Below, piece by piece: positions 1-9,531 of a stretch of 35,908 nt of DNA. The stretch lies in NCBI GenBank assembly GCA_003427395.1, contig BFEA01000854.1, positions 50,071-85,978 of the forward strand. The letters run 5' to 3'. Origin of the DNA: Chara braunii. Lineage: Eukaryota > Streptophyta > Charophyceae > Charales > Characeae. The position numbers were made by a program, and so were the translations under genes. The notes under the pieces were generated by a model, which was given only the letters and a program-made list of their open reading frames with translations, did no database searches and was not told the origin of the DNA. The first letter of the stretch is position 1, and every line of letters begins with the position of its first letter.

Positions 1-83
<83 letters not shown>
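1..83. repeat. (TC)n microsatellite at window edge
   Basis: An uninterrupted TC dinucleotide run fills the first 83 bases and continues beyond the window. It has no coding meaning. Similar CT/GA tracts recur at about 1.2, 28.1 and 30.6 kb. Confidence 0.97.
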
Positions 84-86
<3 letters not shown>

Positions 87-517
87 CTTTTTTTCCTTCT
101 ACGCAATGCTGAGGACTTGAACCCATCACCTCCACTAAGTAAAAAATCCTGTGTAGGCTCTGAAATTCGAATTCCCAACCTACAGGGGTGTGCTGAACCT
201 CGTTTTTTTTTCTCTTTTTTTTTTTTCAATTCAATCATCGTTCAGGGCAAGGTCTTCTAACCCTTAGGGTGGTAAGAGCCCCAGAGGGTAGAGGCCCGCG
301 AGGTTCCGATGGCGCCTTTCTATTGGTGGGGAGCTGCACCTGCTGGAAACCGGGTCCAGTGTCCAAGGATAAATCTTGAGGAAACTCCTCACAGTTCAGA
401 CCCTTTCTGGGGCTAACAGCAAAAATGGGACCTCTTCTCCATAAGGCGCCTGAGATGAGTTAGCCACTAGTCCCACTACCCACTGTACCCAAACTTGTAA
501 AAGTTAATGATGCTCAA
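84..517. other. Unassigned sequence, no gene seen
   Basis: I see no long open frame with protein-like composition. A T-rich tract lies at about 203-226. The short open frames here cover both strands of the same unremarkable sequence and are treated as chance. Confidence 0.5.
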
Positions 518-647
518 TAGACACTCCTCCGGCGCGTCCCCGAGGAATTGTTCGTTCCACCTATCCTCGGGGATGCAGTCAAAAAAAAAGAAAGTGAAAA
601 CACTCCGAAGGAAATTCCTTGGGCTCCGAGGGTTCCCCAGCCATTTC

Positions 648-673
648 TTCCTTTTGCCCATGGGCAAAAGGAA
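648..673. repeat. 26-bp perfect palindrome
   Basis: The sequence centred on the 660/661 junction reads identically on both strands over 26 bases (core CCTTTTGCCC then ATGGGCAAAAGG). It lies inside the foldback element. The motif CCTTTTGCCC recurs near 949-958, so it is probably part of the element's internal inverted structure, not a protein-binding site. Confidence 0.8.
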
Positions 674-778
674 TCCGCGTTTCACGGAGAGGAGCGGGCA
701 CATGGGTAGAGAGACATTACAACCGAGAATCTGGATCATGGCGGCACCCTATTGGCTGAAGGCCTCAAGCACATTTGA

Positions 779-854
779 TTTTTTCTTTTTTTCTTTTTTT
801 CTTTTTTTCTTTTTTTCTTTTTTTCTTTTTTTCTTTTTTTCTTTTTTTCTTTTC
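779..854 (+). repeat. (T7C)n minisatellite, period 8
   Basis: C residues occur at exactly 8-base intervals from 785 to 849 (nine positions) in an otherwise pure T tract. It lies within the foldback element. The apparent lysine/arginine-rich or phenylalanine-rich frames across it are artefacts of the repeat. Confidence 0.9.
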
Positions 855-1198
855 TGACATAGCTCGAAGGAAATGTCCTCGGCCGACGTCCCCGAGGACA
901 GGTGGAACGAAGGGCCCAAATTTCCTTTTGAACCGAAAGGAATTTTCCCTTTTGCCCGAGGATTTCAACAGGAGTGTCTAACGAGCCACAATATCCAATT
1001 CTGAGGAACAGTAACTGCTGCAATTACCTCAGTAACTGAAGACTAGCTAGTAGCCATTGGATAATGAACAACCTAACCTGAGCAAGCCTATCCTTTTGGC
1101 AACTGCCTTTCATTCTATGAATAACACTGTCATGCAGGTCAGGGACCTCTCAGCCAAGGTTCAATAATCTCTGTGTTCAGTGATGTTCAATGATTCTA

Positions 1199-1320
<122 letters not shown>

Positions 1321-1333
1321 CACACGTTTTCTC

Positions 1334-1580
1334 TCAGCACCAAGGAATTCTCCAATCCCATCTCCTCCCCCGCCGGCTACGAGCTTTTTCCACACTCTTC
1401 TCTTTGCCCTCGTGCTCACTACATTTCATGTAGCCAGAATCTTTGAAACCCCTTTCCCTGTCTTCACTTTCCTTCTTCTTATCCCAATGGACTGTACCGC
1501 CCAGATCTGTGTTATGGTCTTCCCTTTCTTTATCCCCAGTGTTCTGATTCCAGTGACTCATATCACCATTATCCCCATCC

Positions 1581-1616
<36 letters not shown>

Positions 1617-2023
1617 CGATCACCATTTTGAGGTGATTCCAACGCTGTCAAAGATTCATTATCACCCTCATTATCGCCATGATCCCCAATCTTCAGAGTC
1701 CAACTATTCATACCACCAATATCCCCATCATCCTCCTCCTCATCATCATCATCATAGTTGCGATTGCCATTTTGAGGTGATTCCAACGATGCCAACGATT
1801 CATTATCGCCATCATTATCGCCATACCCAGTCTTCAGATTCCAACGATTCATATCACCATTATCGTCATCCTCATCCTCATCATTGAAATCATCATTAAC
1901 ATCATCATCGTCATTATCACCCCCTGAGCTGTGAATGCCATTCCGTCTAATCCTCAGATCAACATCATTCACTCTCAATACCTCACCAACACCATTTTGA
2001 GGCCGATGGCACTGCCCTATCAC
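1334..2023 (-). CDS. Hypothetical acidic internal-repeat protein
   Basis: A 229-residue minus frame is extremely acidic, with Asp/Glu runs encoded by (GAT)n. At least two units of about 50 residues recur. Each carries a G-D-N-x-G-D-N-E-S-L block followed by L-E-S-P-Q-N-G, then an Asp run, then a block of the form M-N-x-W-x-L-K-x-G. A third, shorter W-containing copy follows near residues 153-160. The repeats stay in frame while differing by substitutions and indels, which a pure minisatellite need not do. There is no signal peptide, membrane segment or recognised domain. The C-terminal third turns basic. The frame sits next to a compound microsatellite, and no promoter or splice signal stands out. 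It could be an exon of a disordered acidic nuclear protein or simply a degenerate (ATC)n-rich minisatellite. I do not recognise a family. Confidence 0.3.
1586..1617. repeat. (ATC)n trinucleotide run
   Basis: A nearly uninterrupted ATC run. It encodes the longest Asp run of the acidic minus frame. Shorter ATC/CTC-rich stretches occur at about 1728-1755 and 1860-1915. Confidence 0.85.
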
Positions 2024-2392
2024 ACAGACCCCATCTTAGTTCACACCCACAGTTCAAGCACTGCACGTTTAACTCCATAGGAAGCACACGGCTGTTTCGT
2101 TAAAGTAACCTTAATCTGCCAGAGCTTCCTCGTTGTCACTGGCTCTCACATTCCTTCTTGCAGCTCACGTTCGAGTTAAGATTTTGCCGTTCAAGATCTT
2201 GTCCAGGGGGCTTCCGGAATGCTCCGGGCTCGTACACCCCCTCAGGCCCTCGTCGTTGTCATGAAGGCTTGAACTGTTGACATTCGGAAAAGACTTGGGC
2301 TTCAGCTTCAACCGCCGTTCCTTGAAGTTCACCTCCCGTGCAGTCAGCCACGAGGGGAAGGTCCATATGCAGATTTTTCCTATTCAGGTGTC
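2024..2392. other. Unassigned sequence, no gene seen
   Basis: Mixed-composition sequence with no frame above background and no recognisable repeat. Confidence 0.5.
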
Positions 2393-2689
2393 CTCTTGCA
2401 GCCATCGTCTACCACAGTCTGTATTACACAGCTGCTCCCATGTGTCCTTAATCCCAGCTCAGAAACAGACACGCCCTTCCAGGAAAAGACAAAAGAATCT
2501 TCTTCCTTGACAGTCACACGGCCGTTGATCCTTCTCGCCCTACAGTTGGATAACAAATACTCCATTGCTCGTTTCCAGAGGAGTGCAGTCTCCGATCCTA
2601 CTCTTGCAGCCACCGTCTACCACAGTCTGTATCACACAGCTGCTCCCATGTGTCCTTAATCCCAGCTCAGAAACAGACACACCATTTCC
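2393..2689 (+). repeat. Two direct copies of an 87-bp repeat
   Basis: The segment 2393-2480 recurs at 2601-2689 with only a few changes. Both contain GTCTACCACAGTCTGTAT and end in CTCAGAAACAGACAC. The offset is 208 bp, so this is a local duplication with the intervening 120 bp diverged or unrelated. No coding function is evident. Confidence 0.85.
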
Positions 2690-2697
2690 CACCTTTT

Positions 2698-2731
2698 TTA
2701 TCTTTTTTTTTCTTCTTCTTCTTTTTTCCCT

Positions 2732-2762
<31 letters not shown>
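2698..2762 (+). repeat. T-rich low-complexity tract
   Basis: Long T runs with interspersed C, directly after the second 87-bp copy. The arrangement could be the A-tail of a minus-strand retrosequence, but no body for such an element is recognisable. Confidence 0.6.
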
Positions 2763-2769
<7 letters not shown>

Positions 2770-2791
2770 CCACTCCGAAACACTGAAAATG

Positions 2792-3165
2792 CTTCCGCGG
2801 ATCATCCCCATCTCAATGGCCGGATAGTGCTACAATCTCTACGTCTCTCACAAAACAGAAACCCATCACCATTCGGTGAACCGTGTAACCTCTACTATAA
2901 ATCCACGGAAACACTAAGTCACTTCCCGAAACCCTAGGTCGGCTTCCGTGGATCTTCCAGTCTCAACGGCGGGACAGTGCTACAAGCTCTATATCCTTCA
3001 CAAAACAGAAACTCATCGCCATTCAGTGAAACTTGTAGCCTCTACTGTACAGTCCGTGGATCTTCCCGTCCCAACAGCCGGATAGTGCTACAAGCTCTAC
3101 CTCCCTCACAAAACAGAAACCCATCTCCATTCAGTGAATCGTGTAACCTCTACTGTACAGCTTTC
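2792..3165 (+). repeat. Three degenerate tandem units of 108-151 bp
   Basis: Units begin near 2795, 2946 and 3054 with CCGYGGATCWTCC. They share GATAGTGCTACAA, CTCACAAAACAGAAAC and GTGTAACCTCTACTGTA-type blocks. Units 2 and 3 have a 108-bp period; unit 1 carries about 43 extra bases. The frames across it are short and not conserved between units, so coding is unlikely. Confidence 0.8.
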
Positions 3166-3670
3166 CGTGTTCCATGGGAAGGGCGCCTGATTACAGCGCT
3201 CTTCAGTTCCAAATGCTCTGATTATTCGATGTTTTCGACCGGCTCCGAACTGTCTCCTCCAACCCTGAAAACCTACCACCATCCATACCACAAGCTAGGA
3301 CAAATCAGCCACTGTTGCTTCGTCCTCATGCAGGACTGACTGCTGCGTGGCACACTGCCCCCGTGCTGCGCGCGCCGGGGGGCGCTTGATTCCACACTAT
3401 GAGAAGAAACCCTAAACTCTAGCGCTAGCGCGTCGCGAGACTTGAGCGCTACGGCGCCGCCTCTCGTTTCGTCCCCACCGATTTGCTAGAACCTCGTTTT
3501 TCAGGATTTAGCCGGACTCGTTCTTGGGATTGGCCTTTTATGAACTTTACCTCGCAGCAGGATCCTTCCTTGGCCTCGATTCGACGATCTGGATTACACT
3601 GTACTCTGTAATTTAATGTATTTGTATCCTAGTGAATTTTATTAATTTCTCAAGGAAACCTGAAGTGTAC
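3166..3670. other. Unassigned; GC-rich island followed by AT-rich sequence
   Basis: A GC-rich stretch at about 3345-3480 contains several GCGC motifs, then the sequence becomes AT-rich. It could be promoter-like, but no coding exon follows; the next feature is a MITE candidate. No gene is called. Confidence 0.4.
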
Positions 3671-4271
3671 CATTAAACCATGGCTACGATCCGGACGTGT
3701 GGAGCACCATCCAGACGGTCTGGATTCAGCCCCGACTCCATACGTCCGGTCCGGAAGCTCCGGATCTGCCAAATTCCAAGGGGGGGGGGAGAACACGGTC
3801 CAGGATCTTTCCCCAGGAGCCAAGCCCCCAAAATTGTTTTGGGGATTTTTCAGGCCCGTTTTTGTTTTTGGGGGGTTCCGGGATGGTCTATCTCTATAAT
3901 CATTTATTAACAGACCCCTTTTTTTAAATATAATTCATTACTTTTTTTAAGTTTTTTAATAGTTTTTGACTTTCAACTCAAGTTTGGTTAGGAATTCTGG
4001 CATGACTCTGAGGCAAAAGTGGTTTGCATTCTTCTTCTGCATAACATACTTTTATGTTCATGGAAAATTTTGCAACCTTATCGAGGTTGTTCATATTTGT
4101 TTGTTATTATGGTTCTTTTAATGGTCCGGGCATTTCCAGACCTGCTTACCGGTTCGGATCATTCGGAACCATACATGTCCGGAGGCCTGGATATGCCAGG
4201 AAGTCCAAACGTCTGGACCCGACCAGACATGAGCTGTTCGAGTTCGGGCCCGGCGTAGCCATGCATTAAAT
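3671..4271. mobile_element. hAT-like MITE candidate with 8-bp TSD
   Basis: Positions 3679-3688 (CATGGCTACG) and 4254-4263 (CGTAGCCATG) are a perfect 10-bp terminal inverted repeat. They are flanked by CATTAAAC (3671-3678) and CATTAAAT (4264-4271), an 8-bp duplication with one mismatch. Both subterminal regions are crowded with CCGGA and CCAGAC motifs, as expected for transposase-binding subterminal repeats in hAT elements. The 585-bp body has no transposase frame and has a T/A-rich centre, so it would be non-autonomous. The CATGG end is close to, but not exactly, the usual hAT end. Termini and duplication are seen; the superfamily is inferred. Confidence 0.55.
4003..4048 (+). repeat. Short repeat shared with 11825-11870
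   Basis: CTGAGGCAAAAGT at the left and TCTGCATAACATA at the right match positions 11825-11870 with similar spacing and a more diverged centre. The copy lies inside the hAT-like candidate. The second copy has no obvious matching termini. It may be an internal element block or an older insertion in both places. Confidence 0.6.
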
Positions 4272-4497
4272 GTTTCTGGGACTAAAGAATGGGTGCACGG
4301 AACTCCTACAAGTTTTTTTTGAGAATCTATCCGTGGACTTCTTGAGCATAGGCATACGGCTCAAACTGGGTCAGTTCAAAAGAATAGCTGATGTGGCAAT
4401 CTCCTCCAGGTTTGACTGTGCTCGCGGCTTGCGCCATCTCCTGAGCTCCGACATTACTCGCTCTCTGCGTCACGATGGTGCCTGAGACTCACCGATA
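4264..4497. other. Junction between MITE candidate and gypsy remnant
   Basis: No recognisable coding sequence. It could contain unrecognised downstream gypsy sequence, but no integrase catalytic motif can be read in any frame and it does not resemble the LTR at 10245-10886. Confidence 0.4.
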
Positions 4498-5655
4498 CTA
4501 AGGGTTACTCTCTTGCTTGCGCAGCCGGCGTAGTACACCACCAAGGAACTTCAAGATGGATCTTACTCTCCTTCCTGACTCGCTTCGTTCTGACCCCCTA
4601 ACCCCTCCTGGACTTTGCACTCGCCTTCCCTCCTTGGCATTCTCTCTACCACCTGAGCAAAGCCCAAGTGAAGCCTGAGTCCTAGGTTTGTCCCATTGAC
4701 AAACCTGGCAGGTTTCAACGTATCTTTTAGCATCTTGCATCATAGAGGGCCACCAGAATCTTTGCACTAGGTTAGCTGATGTTTTCCTATAGCCGAAATG
4801 ACCAGTTGCATCATGACATTCTCCTAAAATCAAACTACGCAAAGACTCCCTATCAGGTACACACAATCTTTTATTCTCGGCCTTTTCAAGAAACAACAAG
4901 CCATTGACCACTGTAAACTCGTCAGAAGTTACTTTATCTTTCATTTCTGACTTACAGATGATCTCCAAGTATCGAGTTATATCGTCTGATATACCAAGCT
5001 CAGTTATTAGCACGCCCAGACAATCCGCTCTTCGAGATAGTGCATCGGCTACCTTGTTATACTCTCCCTTTATTGGGTCAAGTTGATAGTCATACATGTC
5101 TATCACTTGGATCCACCTTTTGAGTGCATCAGAGAGTACAAGTTGAGTCTTCATCCAACACAAATGCTCATGGTCAGATCTCAAGTAGAAGAATATGCCT
5201 AGGAGATAGTGTCTCCAGTGGACCAGCGCTTTATAAACGGCATAGAGCTCACGCTGATACGTGGACTTCGCTAACTTTTGAGATGGCATCTTCTTGCTCA
5301 TATACTTGATGGGCCTCAACTTTTTCCCCTCCTTTTGCACAAGGACCGCGCCTATGCCATATTGGTTGACGCCAGTGGTCACTGCAAAGGGTTGATCAGG
5401 ATCTGGAAGTTTGAGGACTTCATAGTGTGTCAGTGCATACTTCAATTTCTTGAAGCTTGCTTCACACTCTTCGGTCCACTCCCAAGGGGTGTCAAGGCGG
5501 GTTAGGTCGGTTAATGGGGAGGCTATAGTATAGTTTTCGACAAACGGACGATAGTAGCCCGTCATCCCCCAAAACGACCGGACCTCAGTTACAGTCTGAG
5601 GTCCGGGCCAGTCACGTATGCTCGGCACAAGATCTTGGTGCAATCGAACTCGCAT
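4498..5655 (-). pseudogene. pol: Gypsy pol: RT end, RNase H, integrase N-terminus
   Basis: A 385-residue minus frame. Residues about 10-45 are the RT connection (TVTEVRSFWGMTGYYRPF). RNase H spans about 85-210: the first catalytic Asp position reads Gly95 (TTGVNQYG), while Glu136 (YQRELYAV), Asp161 (RSDHEHL) and Asp204 (VADALSRR) remain. The integrase zinc domain follows with a complete HHCC set (His281, His286, Cys316, Cys319). After about residue 330 the homology stops abruptly and a basic, non-integrase tail continues, so the DDE core is gone. The start Met is not biological; this frame was once continuous with the upstream RT. A small deletion at the junction removed the usual GH-x-VS block of the RT thumb. 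RNase H would be inactive with Gly95. Confidence 0.88.
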
Positions 5656-5816
5656 TTCTCCAAGGTGACCTTGTACTGGTGCTGTCTTAGGAGACCTAGA
5701 ACTATTTTAAAGTGCTCAGCGTGCTCCTCTACAGTCTTACTAAAGGTAAGGATATCGCCGAGGTACACGACGATAAACTTGTCTAAGTCATCATGAAAGA
5801 TCCTATTCACTGCGTG
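5589..5816 (-). pseudogene. pol: Gypsy RT palm fragment with broken catalytic motif
   Basis: This frame continues directly from the upstream RT after an in-frame TAG at 5817-5819, which stands where a Gln codon (CAG) is normal. It contains NRIFHDDLDKFIVVYLGDIL. The metal-binding YxDD motif of gypsy RT reads Tyr-Leu-Gly-Asp, so one catalytic Asp is replaced by Gly. It runs through the thumb start (TLEKCEF) and then leaves frame. The loss of a catalytic aspartate and the stop both show a dead enzyme. Confidence 0.88.
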
Positions 5817-6932
5817 CTAGAATGTCCCAGGTGCATTGCATAGGCCAAAGGGCATCACGACAAACTCGTACAGACTGTACCTGGTTTGGAAAGCGGTTTT
5901 GTGCTGGTCCTCAGGTCTAATGGCAATTTGATGGTATCCAGACTTCAGATCTATCTTGGTGAAGCACTGACATCCCTGCACTCTATCCAATAGGTCGTCG
6001 ATGCAGGGTAGGGGCTCCGCGTTCTTAACGGTGATGGCATTGAGGCCCCTATAGTCAATGCACATCCTTCGTTTACCTCCCTTCTCAGGAACGAATAGAA
6101 CTGGTGCACCATAAGGAGAGGTACTAGGCCGAATCCATCCCTTCTTTGTGAGCTCTTTGAGCTGGCGGCGGAGCTCATCCAACTCCGCAGGAGACATCCT
6201 ATAAATTTGTCCTTTAGGTACTTTGCTACCAGGGACGACTTCTATTGCATGGACAACCTCCCTTTCCACCACACCATTGGGCCCCTCAAAAAGGTCTGAA
6301 TACTGAGCAACGACTGCTTCTATCTCAGGGGGTGATTTTACGGCCTCCCCTTTCTTAGAGACAAAGACTAGGTACATGCCCTCCTCACGATTTTGCTTAT
6401 AGTAGTTACAGAAAGAGGATGCACACATGCTGTCATAGTTCTCCACTAGACTGCTAGCTTTGAACTTTTGCAGCCTAATGGTTCTTCCATTGGGCAACTT
6501 GTGGATCATCACCTTCCTATCCCAATCGAATTGAGGTTGAGCAACCTCGAGGTAGTACATGTCGAGTAGCATATTGAATGGCAGTTCGTAACTAACTAGG
6601 AACGAGATCTTGTGTCTCAGTTCCCCTCGTCCATAGGAGAAGGTGCAGAATACGTCCTTGACATAGTCTTGGACTACCATGCTGTGCTTGTTGGCTAGCG
6701 TAGATGCTACAGATCTGCTCAACCGCTGCACTTGGTCCCCTAAGCGCAATCTGTCCACACAAGCAAGACTGATGAAATTCCGTGTAGAGCCTATGTCTGC
6801 GAAGGCGCCCACTTTGCGGCCACCTATATCAACCTCGACCACGAAATGGTCACCTCTAGGACCTTTGCTAATCATCGCCCAAGAGTCTCTAGGGTCCTTC
6901 CTTGACCACTCAGACTGTAACTCTATAGGCAC
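5817..6932 (-). pseudogene. pol: Gypsy protease and N-terminal reverse transcriptase
   Basis: A 371-residue minus frame. The retropepsin active site is at residues about 44-55 ([13 protein letters not shown]), with catalytic Asp46 present in a D-I-G version of the usual D-S/T-G. RT begins near residue 225 ([20 protein letters not shown]). It shows [43 protein letters not shown] (first catalytic Asp328) and [17 protein letters not shown], all standard gypsy RT blocks in order. The frame is ended by a CAG-to-TAG type stop, and the rest of RT follows immediately. The upstream boundary with gag is broken. Element-type function: cleavage of the Gag-Pol polyprotein and cDNA synthesis in virus-like particles. 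Confidence 0.92.
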
Positions 6933-7016
6933 TCAGACACATCTCTCGAACAGAGCATCGGTGGGTCTGAATGTGTCTCGCCCAACTCCTGAAGTGGTGA
7001 AGGCAACGTTACCACT

Positions 7017-7364
7017 TCAACACGAGTAAGAGTGGCTAAAACTCCTACTGGCTTGAGGTGTTTCCCTGCGAATGCTCGCAGAAGCACCACCAAGGTTCGA
7101 AGATAAGCCCACCACTGTTGGAGAGGCTACCTTCGTGGTGACCTTCTTGCCTCGGCATGTCCTGGACGTGTGGCCATAGTTGCCACAAGTACCCCTAGCA
7201 ACTCGGTCCCTCCACACCTTATAGTCTAAACCAAGTTTTACCCATGCGGGTGTTCCTTGGTCGCCCTGACCCTTGGGCCGGCCTACCTTCTGCTTCCCGG
7301 GCCCCCCTAGTCTTTTCCTTGATGGGTATAACGACTCCCCCGTCCGAAGTCTCACTAGCCCCAT
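7017..7364 (-). pseudogene. gag: Gypsy gag C-terminus with damaged zinc knuckle
   Basis: A basic minus frame with a CCHC-type nucleocapsid knuckle around residues 57-70 (RGTCGNYGHTSRTC). The second Cys (60), His65 and last Cys70 are present, but the first Cys position is Arg57, so zinc binding would fail. The knuckle normally packages element RNA. It lies between the capsid fragments and protease, as expected for gag. The frame differs from its neighbours, so at least one frameshift separates it on each side. Confidence 0.8.
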
Positions 7365-7455
7365 TATGCTCTACGTCTTCCCCATAGTCAGGGAAGTCGT
7401 CAATCACAGTCGTCTGACCATCATGGTCGACGAAAATGAGATTGCCCTTCTTCCT

Positions 7456-7707
7456 CTAGTCTTGGGGAAGTCTCTTCTTCCTACCATCTATTTGACCCTG
7501 ATGAGCGGTCCCAAGTTTAGCCTTTATGTCCAAGGCTTTCTTGCTGAAACTAGTGGAGTTATGGACGTCAATGTTGGCCTCGTCCACCAGCTTGTTCTTG
7601 ACATCCGTAGGCAGACATCTCAGATAAGTTGTGAGGAGTACCTGTGGGTCATAGCGTACACTAGGCACTATGATCAGACATTCTACGGCGTCTTTGACTT
7701 CCCGCAT
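7456..7707 (-). pseudogene. gag: Gypsy gag capsid C-terminal fragment
   Basis: An 83-residue minus frame directly downstream of the main gag fragment in another frame. It is rich in Leu, Val and Lys (TTYLRCLPTDVKNKLVDEAN), resembling the C-terminal part of retrotransposon gag capsids. Placed by position between recognised gag and the zinc knuckle; recognition from sequence alone would be weak. Confidence 0.65.
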
Positions 7708-7821
7708 AGTCTGCTACTATTTGGAACCGAGACCGTTGATTGCGCCAGTGGCCTTCTAAGCCCCTTGAGGGTCATGCCACCTGTTGTACACAGTCTGTAC
7801 GAAGTCCTCCAATGTCCGGGC

Positions 7822-8577
7822 CTAGGCCCAGGCATCAAAGTTATGACCATAGCCCTGTTGTTGCACTAGACCATTTAACCATCGCGTTGCAGAGCCCTCT
7901 AAAAAGGAAGCAGTGACTATAACTTCCTGCTCTGGCCTCGTGAGCTTGTGCCTCACATAGGTAGGCACAGTCCTCACCCAAGTGTCTATGTCCTCATCCT
8001 TTTCCCTGTCGCCAGAAAAAGGTTTAGGACTCAGCAAGGGAATCTTGGGCCTCCACTGCATAGGCTGGATTGGCTCAGGAGATTGCTGCAGTGGATGCAT
8101 AGCCACTAAGACGGGTTGTCGCACGTTAACCTTCACCTGCCTTGACGTTGAGACTGTAGCTGCCATAGTCCTCAATCGTACGGGAGAAATACTACGGACC
8201 GGACCACTAACTGCTACTAAACCACCTGAAGGAGGCATGCCAAACATAGGAGAGAAGGAGGGCCCTACCGGCGACGACGTCACTATGGGACCCGCAACCG
8301 AAAGGGGAGCTACAAAGTACTGAGGCTGCCTCATAATTGGACGAGGAGCCTGCAGTGCAGCCAGAATCCGGTCCTGACTGGCCACTAGTTGAGCCAGCAG
8401 TTCCTGCTGGACAACCTGCGTTTCTGCCACGCATAGCAGCGAGCGATGCAACGCTTGCATTGCAGGGTCCAATGTTGACTCATCTAGTGCTTCTAACTTT
8501 CCTAGCTCCTGCCTCCTAGTTCCTAATCTAGCTTTTCTCATTATCGCTCTCTGTCTTCTCTCTGCTGCATCTCTCAA
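7822..8577 (-). pseudogene. gag: Gypsy gag: linker and capsid core
   Basis: A 251-residue minus frame. The first part is a Gln/Leu-rich helical segment (about 1-85) and a Pro/Ser-rich linker. The last 75 residues match the Retrotrans_gag capsid pattern: PKPFSGDREKDEDIDTWV, then a helical stretch and ATRWLNGLV, ending near W of HNFDAWA. The capsid continues in another frame at 7456-7707. Gag forms the cytoplasmic particle in which reverse transcription occurs. The N-terminal part continues upstream in frame after a stop (8605-8817). Confidence 0.82.
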
Positions 8578-8604
8578 ATGCTGTTGCAGCTCATTATGAA
8601 GAAC

Positions 8605-8817
8605 TTATGCCTGGAGAATCTCATAATCCTCCGGTGTGAGAAGAGTCCGTGGGCTGACTGGCGACCCAACAGTTTGACTAACGGGACCTTGCGTTGCCCC
8701 CTGACTAACTCCTGACGAAGAGGCCTGGGACAAGGTCTGTGACATGGTAGAGGCGGTAGCCATTGTGGCCTCGACGTTGGCTGCTGCTTCCCTAGACCTC
8801 AATGCCACCCTCCCCAT
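8605..8817 (-). pseudogene. gag: Gypsy gag N-terminal region fragment
   Basis: A 70-residue Ser/Thr/Ala-rich minus frame ending in TLLTPEDYEILQA, followed by a stop. After about 27 bases the frame reads into the 8577 fragment, so it is the upstream part of gag. The low-complexity composition suits a disordered gag N-terminus. It is off-frame relative to the probable start at 8968. Confidence 0.6.
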
Positions 8818-8968
8818 GGCTTCCCTCTGCAGCCTCCTTTCCTCTCCTGGACCTAACTCCTGAACCTAACTCCTGGAAAGTGATCGGTCGACGGAGAGCG
8901 GTTCTACGGGTAACTCTAAGGTCTTCCACTAATCTTTCCTCCTCGTCACTACTAACTGCTTCACTCAT
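8792..8968 (-). pseudogene. gag: Probable gag start segment
   Basis: ATG at 8966-8968 on minus opens a 58-codon frame starting MSEAVSSDEEERLVEDL, acidic then basic (RVTRRTALRRP), and stopping at 8792-8794. It overlaps the start of the next gag fragment in another frame, so a frameshift in the overlap is implied. It is the most upstream ATG in register with the gag series and follows non-coding leader, which is why I take it as the original start. No family domain is visible in it. Confidence 0.5.
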
Positions 8969-9531
8969 GAGCTACAGTGGTGTGTGGTCTAAACTAGAAT
9001 CCACACTGAATCCTACCACAACATAACACCCAACCGAGTATTACATTCTACCAGTTTCAGTCAGCCTGGAGAGAAGTAGTCAAGTGGTAAACAACAACCA
9101 GTGTCAGATCCTACAGGTCACACTATTTCTATTCTTAGATTACTCTAACACATAATGCAATGCAGCAAAGAATGATCTATCCTATTTGCAATTGTCCGTT
9201 AGTTGTCACCAAGTCCGTACAACTAAATAATCAAAAATAAAAATAGTTCACCTGTGGAGATGTATGTTGGACAGTTTATCTAAGTATTACAGCGAACAGT
9301 TGTCAGAATCCCCCCTCTCCCTGTATCCCTCTGGAATAGTATCTTTGTGTCAACGCCCTGAGCATCTGGTTGAGCAGCGTGTCTGAAGGTGTGCAATCCT
9401 TCCCACCCCTGTGCCCCAAGTCTATGCTAAGCCTACCAGCCCCTGCACCTTGTTTACCCTCGCATGCAACGAGCCTTACTTCTGGTTTGATCTGGCTGAT
9501 CAAGAGGCATTTTAAGGACAGCCCCCAAGGT
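8969..9531 (-). other. Gypsy leader (gag-proximal part), no gene seen
   Basis: Non-coding on both strands as far as I can see. It lies between the gag start and the solo-LTR candidate and is interpreted as 5' untranslated leader of the minus-strand element. Confidence 0.45.

Larger units (their letters stand above)
518..980. mobile_element. Foldback MITE candidate with TA flanks
   Basis: Positions 520-528 read GACACTCCT and 970-978 read its exact reverse complement, each flanked by TA (518-519 and 979-980). Further inside, an arm at about 554-576 (CGTTCCACCTATCCTCGGGG) is repeated inverted near 886-908 with few changes. The body of about 459 bp has no coding capacity and contains a T7C minisatellite and a 26-bp palindrome. 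A TA duplication with short inverted ends is the signature of Tc1/mariner-like non-autonomous elements. The short termini make the family assignment tentative. A simple inverted duplication is the alternative. Confidence 0.45.

Noticed and set aside
3407-3420. AAACCCTAAAC as telomeric repeat
   Set aside because: A single occurrence without tandem copies.
7273-7869. 198-residue plus frame opposite gag
   Set aside because: It is the antisense shadow of the recognised gypsy gag; no independent motif.
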